A stretch of DNA of 42,735 nucleotides from DATMBL01 sp050735975 (GTDB lineage Bacteria; Desulfobacterota; Binatia; UBA9968), in contig JBOHVS010000221.1 of the NCBI GenBank assembly GCA_050735975.1, positions 1 to 42,735 on the forward strand, written 5' to 3'. This document shows, piece after piece, positions 15,770 through 23,266 of this stretch. The translations under genes and the position numbers were made by a program. The notes beneath the pieces are model-generated. The model did not search any database. It had not been told where the DNA came from and worked only from the letters and a program-made list of their open reading frames with translations. Numbering within the stretch: the first letter of the stretch is position 1; each line of letters opens with the position of its first letter.

Positions 15770-15787
15770 CGTCCCAAAATTGGGACA
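15770..15787. promoter_or_regulatory. Activator palindrome (near-perfect)
   Basis: CGTCCCAAAATTGGGACA: GTCCCAAAATTGGGAC is a perfect 16-bp palindrome fitting YGTCCY-N6-RRGACR. Confidence 0.7.
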
Positions 15788-15869
15788 CATTTTTCGGCGG
15801 CGGTTTTAAGCCTGAAACATCAACATCAGCGGGAGCGATAGTGAATAAGGGCGCTGGAGTTCGTGGTGA

Positions 15870-16056
15870 GCGGGTCGCGGAGGGCGCGGAGTAAAGAGTT
15901 TTTGATTAAAAAAGATACTCCGAACTCTGCGAACTCTGTGCCTCTGGTGAAATAACGATTGCTTCTTTGGTTGCGGCTTTGCCGCGCTGGGTGCTCCGCG
16001 GTGCGATCGTATTTCACGGGGCGAGAAATCTTCGTGGTGAGATAGCTTTTCGTCGG
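15870..16056. repeat. Dispersed 'ctctgcgaactctgtg' repeat remnant
   Basis: The stretch 15868-15955 contains 'gcggagg gcgcgg' and 'actctgcgaactctgtg', followed by a tail with 'cttcgtggtga' near 16030. It resembles copies at 40645-40675 and 41876-41985, and matches a style of short non-coding repeat common in several environmental phyla. No gene is visible between 15788 and 16056. Confidence 0.5.
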
Positions 16057-17094
16057 TCAGCCGCCGGCCTTCCTCTTCTTGGCCATCAATCGGTCGAAGG
16101 TTTCGAGGTCGAAGGGCTTCATGACAAAGTCATCAAACCCGGCTTGCTGAGCGCGGGCGCGCTCGTCTTCTCCATAGCCCGTAAGCGCGATACAAAAAAT
16201 GTTACCCGGCAATTTCATTGCTTTGAGCTGCTTTAGCACTTCGTAGCCGCTTATGTCAGGGAGACTGATGTCCAACAGCAACAGCTCCGGTTGGAAATCG
16301 GCGGCGGCTTTGAGGGCAGCCGCTCCGCTGGAAGCCGTGTGAACCTGGTACCCCGTCATTTCCAGCAGGCGCCTCGTTGCCTCTAAAGCAATTACGCTAT
16401 CGTCGACGAGTAAGATCCGCCCGCTCGTTTGACGTTTTTCGGTTGCCCCAGAGTTGCTGCCTTGCACGGTCTCCGCGGCCCCGCGCGCGATGTTGATGGG
16501 ATCTGAAGCTCGGGGCTGGAAGCGCCGGTCTTCGATCACTCGGATCGGAATGCGCACGCGAAAATTGCTTCCTACGTGTGGCAAGCTTTCAACCACGATA
16601 GAGGCGGAGAGTTTGTCCAGGAGCCGCTTCGTCATCGCCAGACCGAGGCCGCTTCCAGGCTGCGCGGTGGCGTTCCCTATCGGTTGAAATAGACGGTCTC
16701 GCTGGTTCCGGCTGAGTCCTACGCCGCTGTCGCCGACTACCAGCTGCAATTGCGATTCGTTGGGTAGATATTGCGCGATAAGTTCAACACTCCCTCTATC
16801 AGTAAATTTAATCGCGTTGCTAAGCAGGTTCACAAGGATCTGGCGCAGACACGAGCGGTCACTTTCAACCATGTCCGGAAGCACACCATCGTACTTCAAT
16901 GCGAAGAGAAGTCCCTTCTGAGACGCCAAACCCTCCATCAGGGAGCAGACTTCCCAGAGTAAAGCTGGAAGCGAAAAACTGTCCTCAACGACATCCGAAG
17001 TACCCGCCTGGACTTGGGGGAATTCCCGCAGCTCAGTCATAACATCGATCAAATAGTCGTCCGTTTTGCTGTCTAAGCGAGAACATATCGGCAT
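16057..17094 (-). CDS. Histidine kinase ATPase-receiver hybrid lacking H-box
   Basis: A hybrid signalling protein of about 345 aa. A short N-terminal helix resembling the end of a DHp domain (DVMTELREFPQVQAG) leads into a HATPase_c domain: N-box VNLLSNAIKF, G1 GDSGVGLS, G2 GSGLGLAMTKRLL. After a linker there is a receiver domain: GRILLVDDS, phosphoacceptor in LLLLDISLPDISG, conserved Thr in ALTGYG and Lys in VMKPF. No phosphoacceptor histidine box (HE-x-R-TP) is present, even in the 150 bases upstream. A TTG at 17118 could extend it by 8 residues. It may work with another kinase or as a phosphatase; no sensor domain is visible. Confidence 0.8.
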   Translation of the reverse strand: MPICSRLDSKTDDYLIDVMTELREFPQVQAGTSDVVEDSFSLPALLWEVCSLMEGLASQKGLLFALKYDGVLPDMVESDRSCLRQILVNLLSNAIKFTDRGSVELIAQYLPNESQLQLVVGDSGVGLSRNQRDRLFQPIGNATAQPGSGLGLAMTKRLLDKLSASIVVESLPHVGSNFRVRIPIRVIEDRRFQPRASDPINIARGAAETVQGSNSGATEKRQTSGRILLVDDSVIALEATRRLLEMTGYQVHTASSGAAALKAAADFQPELLLLDISLPDISGYEVLKQLKAMKLPGNIFCIALTGYGEDERARAQQAGFDDFVMKPFDLETFDRLMAKKRKAGG

Positions 17095-17154
17095 AATGCA
17101 GACTTCTTTCCATATCAACGCGCGTAATCGCGGTCAAGCTGGCGCAGCGACCCC

Positions 17155-17262
17155 AAAGGGAAGGCTCAGGTTAAGGTTCAGGTTGAGTTTTTCGAAAACG
17201 ACGCAAAGGTCAGGTTGATTTTTTCTAACTAGAACTTCGAACAGTCTCAACCTCAACCTTAA
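17155..17262. repeat. Imperfect inverted repeat of CTCAACCTTAA units
   Basis: 'ctcaggttaaggttcaggttgag' style units at about 17164-17189 face 'ctcaacctcaaccttaac' at about 17247-17264. Together they form a long imperfect stem between HtrA and the hybrid kinase. Similar units appear near 36110-36130. Confidence 0.55.
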
Positions 17263-17263
17263 C

Positions 17264-18730
17264 TTACTTCGGGACGGTGAGGGCGACGAACAGGTTGTTT
17301 TCTCCTCTGCGGACGAGAAACAGAGTGTTTTTTGCGGTTTCTGTCTCGGTAATCTTCTTTTGAAAATCGTCTGTATCCGCAACCGGAGTTTGGTCGATCT
17401 GCAAAATGATATCGCCGCGGCGCAGCCCGGCATCATCGGCGTTGCTGCCGGGCTCCACGGACTTGACCATCACGCCTTCCGGCTGCTTTAGTCCAAGGCT
17501 GCTTACAGTTTGACTTGGAAGGCTCTGAACCAAAAGACCAAGCTGTGCTTTCTCCACTCTAGGCGCTACGACTTTTGTCTCTTGCGACTCGCCGACCGTC
17601 GCAGGAATTGGTATTTGTTTTCCTTTTCGCACGACCTTTAGTTCGACATCGCGGCCGATCTTTGTCCGAGCGACTAAAATCGCCAGTTCGCTGGCTCCGG
17701 CGATCGTCTGGCCGTCATACTCAATAATCACGTCTCCCTTTTCGAGGCCTGCCAAGTCCGCCGGCCCCCCGCCCGTTACCTCAGCTACCCATGCGCCGCC
17801 GCTTTTTTGCAATCCAAGGGACGCGGCGATTTTGGGTGTGACCGGCTGGACGGCAATACCCAACCAGCCCCGCGTGACTTGCCCTCTTTTCTTTAGTTCG
17901 GGAACAATGCGTTTAACCAGGTCTATGGGAATGGCAAAGCCGATCCCTATATTAGCCCCGGTTTCCGTTGCGATTGCTGTGTTGACTCCGATCACGCGTC
18001 CTTGCAGGTCGACCAGGGGGCCTCCTGAATTGCCGGGGTTAATTGAGGCGTCAGTTTGGATGAAGTCATCATAGGGACCGGCGCCAAGCCGGCGGCCTTT
18101 AGCGCTGACAATTCCGGCGGTCACGGAGTTTTGCAAACCGAACGGGCTGCCGATGGCAATCACCCACTCGCCGACCGCCAACTGTGCTGATTCTCCCAGC
18201 GGGATAGGGGCTAAATCGGTGCCGGCATTGATCTTGATCAGTGCCACGTCGGTCTTTGGGTCGCGGCCTACGACGTTAGCTTGAAACTCTCTACGGTCCG
18301 ACAGTTTGACGGTGATTCGTCGAGTATTTTCCACGACGTGATTGTTCGTCAGAATATGCCCTTCACGATCGATGATGAAGCCGGACCCGAGACCGCGCTG
18401 CTGAAACCCCGGGCGCGGCAGGCTCTCATCCAACAACGAGCCCTGAGAATCCTCTTCGACGGAAGGACGATCAAAACTCGATTGAGGCGACGACGTTGCC
18501 TGCAATGCGGTGGAGATGTTGACGACGGAAGGAGCGAGCTTCTCGGCGACTGCGACGAACTCAGGCGGCCACGCAACCGGTCGCTCGACTCCAGGCGGAG
18601 TCGATTTATTCTGTGCCGGTAGATACGTTCCCGCAACAAAGCCGATCAGCAGCGCGAGGAGGCAAAAGAGGAAGACCGAGCCGAGTTGCCCAACGTTATT
18701 TTTCGGTTCCTCCTGCGTCATGGAGCCCAT
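17264..18730 (-). CDS. htrA: HtrA/DegP-type periplasmic serine protease
   Basis: Envelope quality-control protease and chaperone, 488 aa. One N-terminal membrane helix (about 17-37) acts as anchor or uncleaved signal. The trypsin-like domain has a complete triad: H131 in TNNHVV, D161 in KTDVALI, S235 in PGNSGGPLV. Two PDZ domains follow (TRGWLGIAVQPVTPKIAASL and QLGLLVQSLPSQTVSSLG). Family resemblance is closest to DegQ/DegS-like Do proteases with two PDZ domains. ATG 18730 is used; ATG three codons later is also possible. A sigma-54-type site 42 bases upstream and a palindrome beyond it indicate RpoN control instead of the usual sigma-E control. Confidence 0.95.
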   Translation of the reverse strand: MGSMTQEEPKNNVGQLGSVFLFCLLALLIGFVAGTYLPAQNKSTPPGVERPVAWPPEFVAVAEKLAPSVVNISTALQATSSPQSSFDRPSVEEDSQGSLLDESLPRPGFQQRGLGSGFIIDREGHILTNNHVVENTRRITVKLSDRREFQANVVGRDPKTDVALIKINAGTDLAPIPLGESAQLAVGEWVIAIGSPFGLQNSVTAGIVSAKGRRLGAGPYDDFIQTDASINPGNSGGPLVDLQGRVIGVNTAIATETGANIGIGFAIPIDLVKRIVPELKKRGQVTRGWLGIAVQPVTPKIAASLGLQKSGGAWVAEVTGGGPADLAGLEKGDVIIEYDGQTIAGASELAILVARTKIGRDVELKVVRKGKQIPIPATVGESQETKVVAPRVEKAQLGLLVQSLPSQTVSSLGLKQPEGVMVKSVEPGSNADDAGLRRGDIILQIDQTPVADTDDFQKKITETETAKNTLFLVRRGENNLFVALTVPK

Positions 18731-18771
18731 CCTAAACGTGACGGATTGTTTGCGGAACTAAACTCTTGCAA

Positions 18772-18787
18772 CGCAACCTCTATGCCA
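18772..18787 (-). promoter_or_regulatory. Sigma-54 promoter, htrA
   Basis: The minus strand reads TGGCATAGAGGTTGCG, matching TGGCAY-N5-TTGC. The leader to ATG 18730 would be about 30 bases. Confidence 0.75.
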
Positions 18788-18846
18788 AACAATTGTGGAT
18801 TGATTTTGCCCTTCTGTCCTGAATCTGGAATATAAACCTGGAGTGT

Positions 18847-18864
18847 TGTCCCGTCGTTGAGACG
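18847..18864. promoter_or_regulatory. Activator palindrome upstream of htrA
   Basis: TGTCCCGTCGTTGAGACG fully fits YGTCCY-N6-RRGACR, 59 bp upstream of the promoter. It matches the site at 24041-24058 closely. The rest of 18865-19135 shows no gene and no clear promoter for the kinase that follows. Confidence 0.7.
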
Positions 18865-19135
18865 CCAGTTCAACTCCATCAGAGAAGCGTAGTTGAAAAA
18901 ACGACAGCGGCGGTGTCTTGGCCCCTACAGAGAAATCATTAGTTTACCTACTAGCCGGGACTTGGAAATTGCTCAAAGACGAACTAAAAGACAAACAATG
19001 CTAAGTGCGGTTGGTGGCGGGTTGTCTTTGGCCCTCTTCACGCTCCGCCGCTGGAGTTTTTGTAAGGCCTCGGTCGGGAGAGGGCGGCAGCAATATTCCA
19101 CGGACTCGTATATTATGTATTGAGTCTGATTCAAG

Positions 19136-20398
19136 ATGGTTGCATCATCAGAACACGCCCGGCCGCAGGGCGTCTTGACTATGAGTCGAGAAACCACTCC
19201 TAAAATACCGGCTAAAACATTTTGCCCTTTGCCTTCGGACGAAAAGTTTCTGACTACTCTGTCTGAAGGACTGATTGAAGCTGTCTTCTTAGTCGAGCCG
19301 GGGTTGCGCTCGGTGGCTTATTTTAACGCTGGAGCGGAAGCGCTTTTTGGTTACCCCGCTGCCGAGATTGTCGAGCAAACAACGGAGCGACTTTTTACGG
19401 TCCGATCCTCTTTTGAGCGCCTCTATCAACTGGCTGTTTCTGAAATCAACCAGAACGGCTTCTGGCGGGGCGAATGGGAATACCGGCGTCGCGGCGGCGG
19501 GCATTTTACCGCGGCGACGACCGCAACCTTGGTTCGACGCGACGCCGGGTCGTACCTGACGTTAGTCGTGCGAGAAATCAGTAACCGCAAGGAAACGGAG
19601 GACGTGGTTCATCACGTGAACCGGCACGTTGCGGAGCGCGTCACTGAAACAACGGCGGAGGTCGTCTCTCCAACACAAAAGATCGAGAACAAGGAGGCGC
19701 AACGGGAGGAGATAGCGCGCATACACATGGCTGCAATCGGTGCGGCGGCTGCCATGTTGGCTCATGAAATCAAAAATCCTCTCAACGGCATCTCCACGAC
19801 AGTGCAATTGTTGCAAAGGTCCTTGAGCAAGACCGAGCCGACGAAAGAGAGGATGCTGGCTGCCGTTCGGGACCTCGAAAACGAGATCTGCCGCCTTCAG
19901 GCCCTGCTGGGAGATTTTCAAACCATTTCGGCGCCGCAGAGATTGAGTCTCCGATCGGTCGACTTGGCTCAACTACTGCGCGAAGTGAAGGCACTGACCA
20001 TCGAGGAATGTAAAAAGAACAAAATCGAGGTCAGGGTGGACAGTGAGGCTGACTTACCTCTCGTCGAAGGCGACCCTGACAGACTGAAACAAGCATTGCT
20101 GAACCTGATCAAAAACGGTTGTGAGGCTATGCCCAAGGGTGGCGCGCTCACCCTCAAGGGCTACGTCTCCGGTAAGCAAATTTGCCTCGATGTCACAGAT
20201 ACCGGAGAAGGCATTCCCGAAGGAATGCAGATTTTTGACCTATTTACTTCGACAAAACCTGGAGGCACAGGGCTCGGCTTGGTTATAGTGCAGCAAATCA
20301 TACTGGCCCATGGAGGCGGGGTAAGTTTCTCGAGTGAGCCGGGTAAAGGCACGACCTTTCAGCTGACATTTCGCGGTGCCAAAGAATCGCGGAGCTGA
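19136..20398 (+). CDS. PAS-domain sensor histidine kinase, NtrB-like
   Basis: A soluble histidine kinase of about 420 aa with no membrane helix. A PAS domain (about 38-150: SEGLIEAVFLVEP, NAGAEALFGYPAAEIV, then an extension ending LVVREISNRKETED) is followed by a short coiled region and a HisKA domain with H-box AMLAHEIKNPLNGIS. The HATPase_c domain has N-box LLNLIKNGCEAMP, G1 DTGEGIPE and G2 GGTGLGLVIVQQI. H-box and ATPase type match NtrB/ZraS/AtoS-like kinases, which pair with NtrC-family regulators. This makes it the best local candidate partner for the regulator at 34614, but they are 14 kb apart and pairing is inference. ATG 19181 is an alternative start. Confidence 0.88.
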   Translation: MVASSEHARPQGVLTMSRETTPKIPAKTFCPLPSDEKFLTTLSEGLIEAVFLVEPGLRSVAYFNAGAEALFGYPAAEIVEQTTERLFTVRSSFERLYQLAVSEINQNGFWRGEWEYRRRGGGHFTAATTATLVRRDAGSYLTLVVREISNRKETEDVVHHVNRHVAERVTETTAEVVSPTQKIENKEAQREEIARIHMAAIGAAAAMLAHEIKNPLNGISTTVQLLQRSLSKTEPTKERMLAAVRDLENEICRLQALLGDFQTISAPQRLSLRSVDLAQLLREVKALTIEECKKNKIEVRVDSEADLPLVEGDPDRLKQALLNLIKNGCEAMPKGGALTLKGYVSGKQICLDVTDTGEGIPEGMQIFDLFTSTKPGGTGLGLVIVQQIILAHGGGVSFSSEPGKGTTFQLTFRGAKESRS

Positions 20399-20545
20399 CG
20401 CGTTCGCGATTGCGGAAATCTCAAATAGCCGGTCAAACTGTTTAATCCGTTCAAGCGGTTCAAATCGTACGATTCGCTCAATTCGTTAGACTGCTCATAA
20501 ACGCCTTGAACTTTCTGAACGGGTTGAACTGCTTGAACCCTCAGC
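20399..20545. repeat. GTTCAA-type short repeat array between convergent genes
   Basis: Degenerate units such as 'ccgttcaagcggttcaaa' (about 20447-20465) oppose 'ttgaact', 'gggttgaactgcttgaacc' (about 20507-20540) on the other strand. They can pair into an imperfect stem-loop between the kinase and encapsulin genes. It may act as a bidirectional terminator; there is no typical T-run. Confidence 0.5.
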
Positions 20546-20548
20546 GCA

Positions 20549-21373
20549 TCAGGTTGTTTTGACGGCGAACGCCTGGGGGCTTATGGTACAGACCGCCCCC
20601 GGTTCTTCTATCAGCAGCACCAGGCTCTCGTTGAGATACAGCTGGTAATGGACCCCGTCTTGGCTGGCATACCCCGCCATCAAATCTTGACCGATGATGA
20701 GTCGTCCGAGGCGCGGGTCGACCAGCACTCCCCCTTCGATCGTGGCTTTGTACACACCTCGCATGCACAGGCTCCGCAGGTGCTGGAGTTGCAGCAAGTC
20801 GCTACCCGGATAACGGCGGAACAGCCCGTTATAGAGAACAGGAGATAGAGCAAGGGCATACGGTCCTCGGAAATCCTTGGCGTCCAAAATATTCACGGCC
20901 GCCACGACATCCTCGAGAGCCTGGTCAATATTAGCCCAGTCGCCTCCGGCGTGATGATTGTGCCCAGGAACGTTCAGCAGTCCCGGCAATTGGAAAGCCG
21001 GTTGACCGTGGTAGACAAAGTCTTCTTCTCTTTTCGCGACGGCTTCCGCCGCGGTTACTATAGGGGTCAGATTCAAAGGCTGCCCCATGTCCTTGTGGGC
21101 AGCAATACGGCGGATGCTGAGGCTGAAGCTCTTTCGCAGCATCGGCACGGACATGGCCCGGCTCATTACCGCTCCGGCTTCCTCCGGCTCAGGCTGCCGG
21201 CAATAGTCATCGTTACCCACCTCGACCGCAGTGAGTCCGACCCCATGAGGGCCCTCCACATCGAGAAAGCGCCGGCCTGTGAGCATGTCACGGGCAGCAT
21301 TCATCGCAGCTTCGTCGATCTGTTTCCAGATTTCTTCGCTGAACGGCGCTGCCTGACGATTTAAATAGGTCAT
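20549..21373 (-). CDS. enc: Encapsulin shell protein (family 1)
   Basis: Family-1 encapsulin (HK97-fold, linocin-M18-like), 274 aa, which self-assembles into a protein nanocompartment. The N-terminus NRQAAPFSEEIWKQIDEAA and RRFLDVEGPHGVGLTAVE are characteristic, as are YALALSPVLYNGLFR and GVLVDPRLGRLIIGQDL in the later part. The C-terminus carries the usual LYLNESLVLLIEEPGAVCTI. It starts 6 bases after the encapsulated-ferritin stop, with AAGGAG inside that gene's end, so the two are co-expressed. With its cargo it would store iron away from the cytoplasm and limit oxidative damage. Confidence 0.95.
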   Translation of the reverse strand: MTYLNRQAAPFSEEIWKQIDEAAMNAARDMLTGRRFLDVEGPHGVGLTAVEVGNDDYCRQPEPEEAGAVMSRAMSVPMLRKSFSLSIRRIAAHKDMGQPLNLTPIVTAAEAVAKREEDFVYHGQPAFQLPGLLNVPGHNHHAGGDWANIDQALEDVVAAVNILDAKDFRGPYALALSPVLYNGLFRRYPGSDLLQLQHLRSLCMRGVYKATIEGGVLVDPRLGRLIIGQDLMAGYASQDGVHYQLYLNESLVLLIEEPGAVCTISPQAFAVKTT

Positions 21374-21379
21374 CGTTGC

Positions 21380-21778
21380 TCACTCTCCTTTCATCGTACC
21401 GACCGTGAAGCCCATACGGCGCGACCCTCTTGTTTGTGCCTGCGGCTCGCCTCTTGGTGCTTTGTCTGAAAGTTCCTCGCTTTCTTCAATCTCGACAATC
21501 GGTTTGTTTTGGAACAGGTAAGTACGCAACTTCTTGTCGAATAATGGCTCGTGCCGCCGCAGCCATTCCAGCACCATGCTGGCGTGCTCGATTTCTTCTT
21601 CCATATTGTGTAGCAGAACGGATTTCAGATCAGCGTTCTCGGTAGCGTCCGCGCGTTGGCGGTACCAGTCGACAGCCTCCAATTCCTCTTGCAACGAGAC
21701 AAGCGCGCGGTGCAGATTTTTTGTCTCGGGAGAAAGCTTTTCCTCTGCTTCGTGATATCCTTGACTTGCTACGGCCAT
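21380..21778 (-). CDS. Encapsulated ferritin-like protein (EncFtn)
   Basis: Cargo ferroxidase of 132 aa. Core helix 1 has LVSLQEELEAVDWYRQRA, and helix 2 has LLHNMEEEIEHASMVLEWLRR. Glu31-34 with Glu61-62 and His65 match the half-ferritin centre that becomes complete by dimerisation. The C-terminal MGFTVGTMKGE resembles the encapsulin cargo-loading peptide (TVGSL-type). AAAGGAG lies five bases before ATG. A perfect 20-bp inverted repeat is just upstream of the ribosome binding site. I found no sigma-54 site before it, unlike many neighbours. Confidence 0.94.
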   Translation of the reverse strand: MAVASQGYHEAEEKLSPETKNLHRALVSLQEELEAVDWYRQRADATENADLKSVLLHNMEEEIEHASMVLEWLRRHEPLFDKKLRTYLFQNKPIVEIEESEELSDKAPRGEPQAQTRGSRRMGFTVGTMKGE

Positions 21779-21799
21779 TGGCGCTCCTTTAAATTTATG

Positions 21800-21819
21800 T
21801 AGCGCGCTGGAGCGCGCTA
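21800..21819. promoter_or_regulatory. Perfect inverted repeat in encapsulin operon leader
   Basis: TAGCGCGCT-GG-AGCGCGCTA, 9-bp arms, about ten bases upstream of the Shine-Dalgarno of the EncFtn gene. It could be an operator or an RNA hairpin controlling translation. Confidence 0.6.
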
Positions 21820-21850
21820 GTTTCTGTTTGCCTCAAAATTCGACACACAT

Positions 21851-21948
21851 CCGCCCAGACTTCCCACGGACATGGGCGGTTTGTCTCATTGAATGCCGCT
21901 GTGGTGAACGGGGTGGAGCGCCCTGTGAAAAAGTTCTCCGTAGGGCGC
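21851..21948. repeat. Two further inverted repeats upstream of encapsulin operon
   Basis: CCGCCCA (21851-21857)/TGGGCGG (21873-21879) and GCGCCCT (21918-21924)/AGGGCGC (21942-21948). Neither is followed by a T-run on either strand, so they look regulatory rather than terminating. The surrounding 21820-22066 has no convincing gene. Confidence 0.45.
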
Positions 21949-22066
21949 CGATATTGGAATCGCAGCAACAACGATTCGCTGTCGTGGGATGAGCAAAATC
22001 AATACCACCAATGCCGCCTAACTTTGGCAAAGAGCCTGTATCTAAAGCAGGAATGTTTGCCGTGCG

Positions 22067-22084
22067 CGTCCTAAAAACAGGACA
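22067..22084. promoter_or_regulatory. Activator palindrome
   Basis: CGTCCTAAAAACAGGACA fully fits YGTCCY-N6-RRGACR. It is 60 bp upstream of the sigma-54 site at 22145. Confidence 0.7.
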
Positions 22085-22144
22085 GGCAGCGAACGAAGGC
22101 CGTTTATATGCGCTCAGGTTTTGTAAACTGCAACGTTAACCTGC

Positions 22145-22160
22145 TGGCATGCGCGTTGCA
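22145..22160 (+). promoter_or_regulatory. Sigma-54 promoter, 104-aa gene
   Basis: TGGCATGCGCGTTGCA matches TGGCAY-N5-TTGCA in full and is followed by T-rich sequence. It is 138 bases upstream of the ATG. Confidence 0.75.
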
Positions 22161-22298
22161 GTTTATTTTTTTGCGTCGAGAATCATTTAGCTAAAGTTGA
22201 TGGCTTGCGGGTGTGGAGGCGCGTGGGAAGGAAGTTCAGCGGGTCGGAGCCAATAACCTGACACGATTTCAAATTTTCAAGAAGGGGGTAAAAGAATT

Positions 22299-22613
22299 AT
22301 GTATCTATCGCGCATTACGTTCCACACTCAGCCTGGGAAAACGCAACAAGTGGAAGAAAGGCTCATGACGCTTCTTCACTGGGTTGAGGGTGCTGGCGGG
22401 TCAAGACCGCGGGTACTGCGGACTCACTACGGTTCTCCGGGCGCGCCGGACCTGGTTTTTGAACAAGAAGTACCGGATCCGAGCTCGCTCGAAACTCAGA
22501 TCAAAACAGTAACGGAAAACGGCGAGTTCCAGCAGTGGGCGAAACAGGTATCGGAATTATTGGAGCACTCCGCGAAACGCGAGCTGTACGCGATAAGCGG
22601 CGGTAACTCATAA
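22299..22613 (+). CDS. Hypothetical 104-aa protein (possible dimeric alpha/beta barrel)
   Basis: Not recognised with certainty. The beginning MYLSRITFHTQPGKTQQVEERL, the helix after it, and the end QVSELLEHSAKRELYAI have the beta-alpha-beta-beta-alpha-beta rhythm of ABM/NIPSNAP-like dimeric barrels. It has no signal peptide or membrane helix. AAGGGGG about 14 bases before ATG is a plausible though distant ribosome binding site. The gene stands alone behind a full-consensus sigma-54 promoter with a strong palindrome, so it is one of the clearest members of the proposed regulon. Confidence 0.8.
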   Translation: MYLSRITFHTQPGKTQQVEERLMTLLHWVEGAGGSRPRVLRTHYGSPGAPDLVFEQEVPDPSSLETQIKTVTENGEFQQWAKQVSELLEHSAKRELYAISGGNS

Positions 22614-22785
22614 CCATCCGCGTCGCAAAGGCTACGGCTGCAAGTTACGAGCTACTCAGATCGACACGAAACCGCAGCATGGGGATCGAAATTCCGATCA
22701 GACGCGTCGATGAATCCAGGCGGCCCATCGGCCCTGAGATCCAGCAGTGGCTGCTGAATCGTCAGGGCCTTGAATCATCCGACTT

Positions 22786-23220
22786 TTACTCGTGCATTTC
22801 TCCTATGTCGCTATCGAGTTCCCGCTCATTTACAATCAGGCCTTCAGACTCCCGCTCGCGCGCTGCTGATCGTTGCCGCTTTTCTCGCGCCGTCGCACAG
22901 TCGATGCACAGGATAGCGGTAGGGAGAGCGCGAAGACGTGCCGCCTTGATCTCACCTTCGCACCAGGCGCACTGTCCGTAAGTGCCGCCCGCTATCCGTT
23001 CAAGCGCCGCGTTAATTTGCTGTATCGTTTGCTGATCTCGGTCGGTTAGACGGCTTGTCAACCGCGCGATGCGGTCTTTTTGCGCATTCTCCTCAATTTC
23101 ACTTTCACGCTCTTCGATAATAGCCGCGGCCGCCTGTTGGCTTCCCGCGACACCCTCAAGCAAAGATGATCGTCTTCGACGCAATTGGGCGGCGAGTTCT
23201 TCGAGTAGTTTGTTGTTCAT
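22786..23220 (-). CDS. DksA/TraR-family zinc-finger protein
   Basis: DksA/TraR-type protein of about 144 aa. An N-terminal coiled-coil helix pair (LLEELAAQLRRRRSSLLEGV; ERESEIEENAQKDRIARLT) is followed by a four-cysteine zinc finger (CAWCEGEIKAARLRALPTA then CIDCA). Family members bind the RNA polymerase secondary channel and modulate transcription during starvation. The acidic tip residues typical of DksA itself are not obvious, so it may be a general DksA-like regulator. GGGAGG seven bases before ATG 23220 favours that over ATG 23226. It follows SOD by about 45 bases and probably shares its sigma-54 promoter. Confidence 0.9.
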   Translation of the reverse strand: MNNKLLEELAAQLRRRRSSLLEGVAGSQQAAAAIIEERESEIEENAQKDRIARLTSRLTDRDQQTIQQINAALERIAGGTYGQCAWCEGEIKAARLRALPTAILCIDCATAREKRQRSAARERESEGLIVNERELDSDIGEMHE

Positions 23221-23266
23221 GGTCATCCTCCCTTGTTGTCAGTGGTTCCTGTCCGGTTCGAAAGCG

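Noticed and set aside
20440..20542. CRISPR-like repeat array
   Set aside because: Units are 6-8 bases, degenerate and in both orientations; there are no regular spacers.
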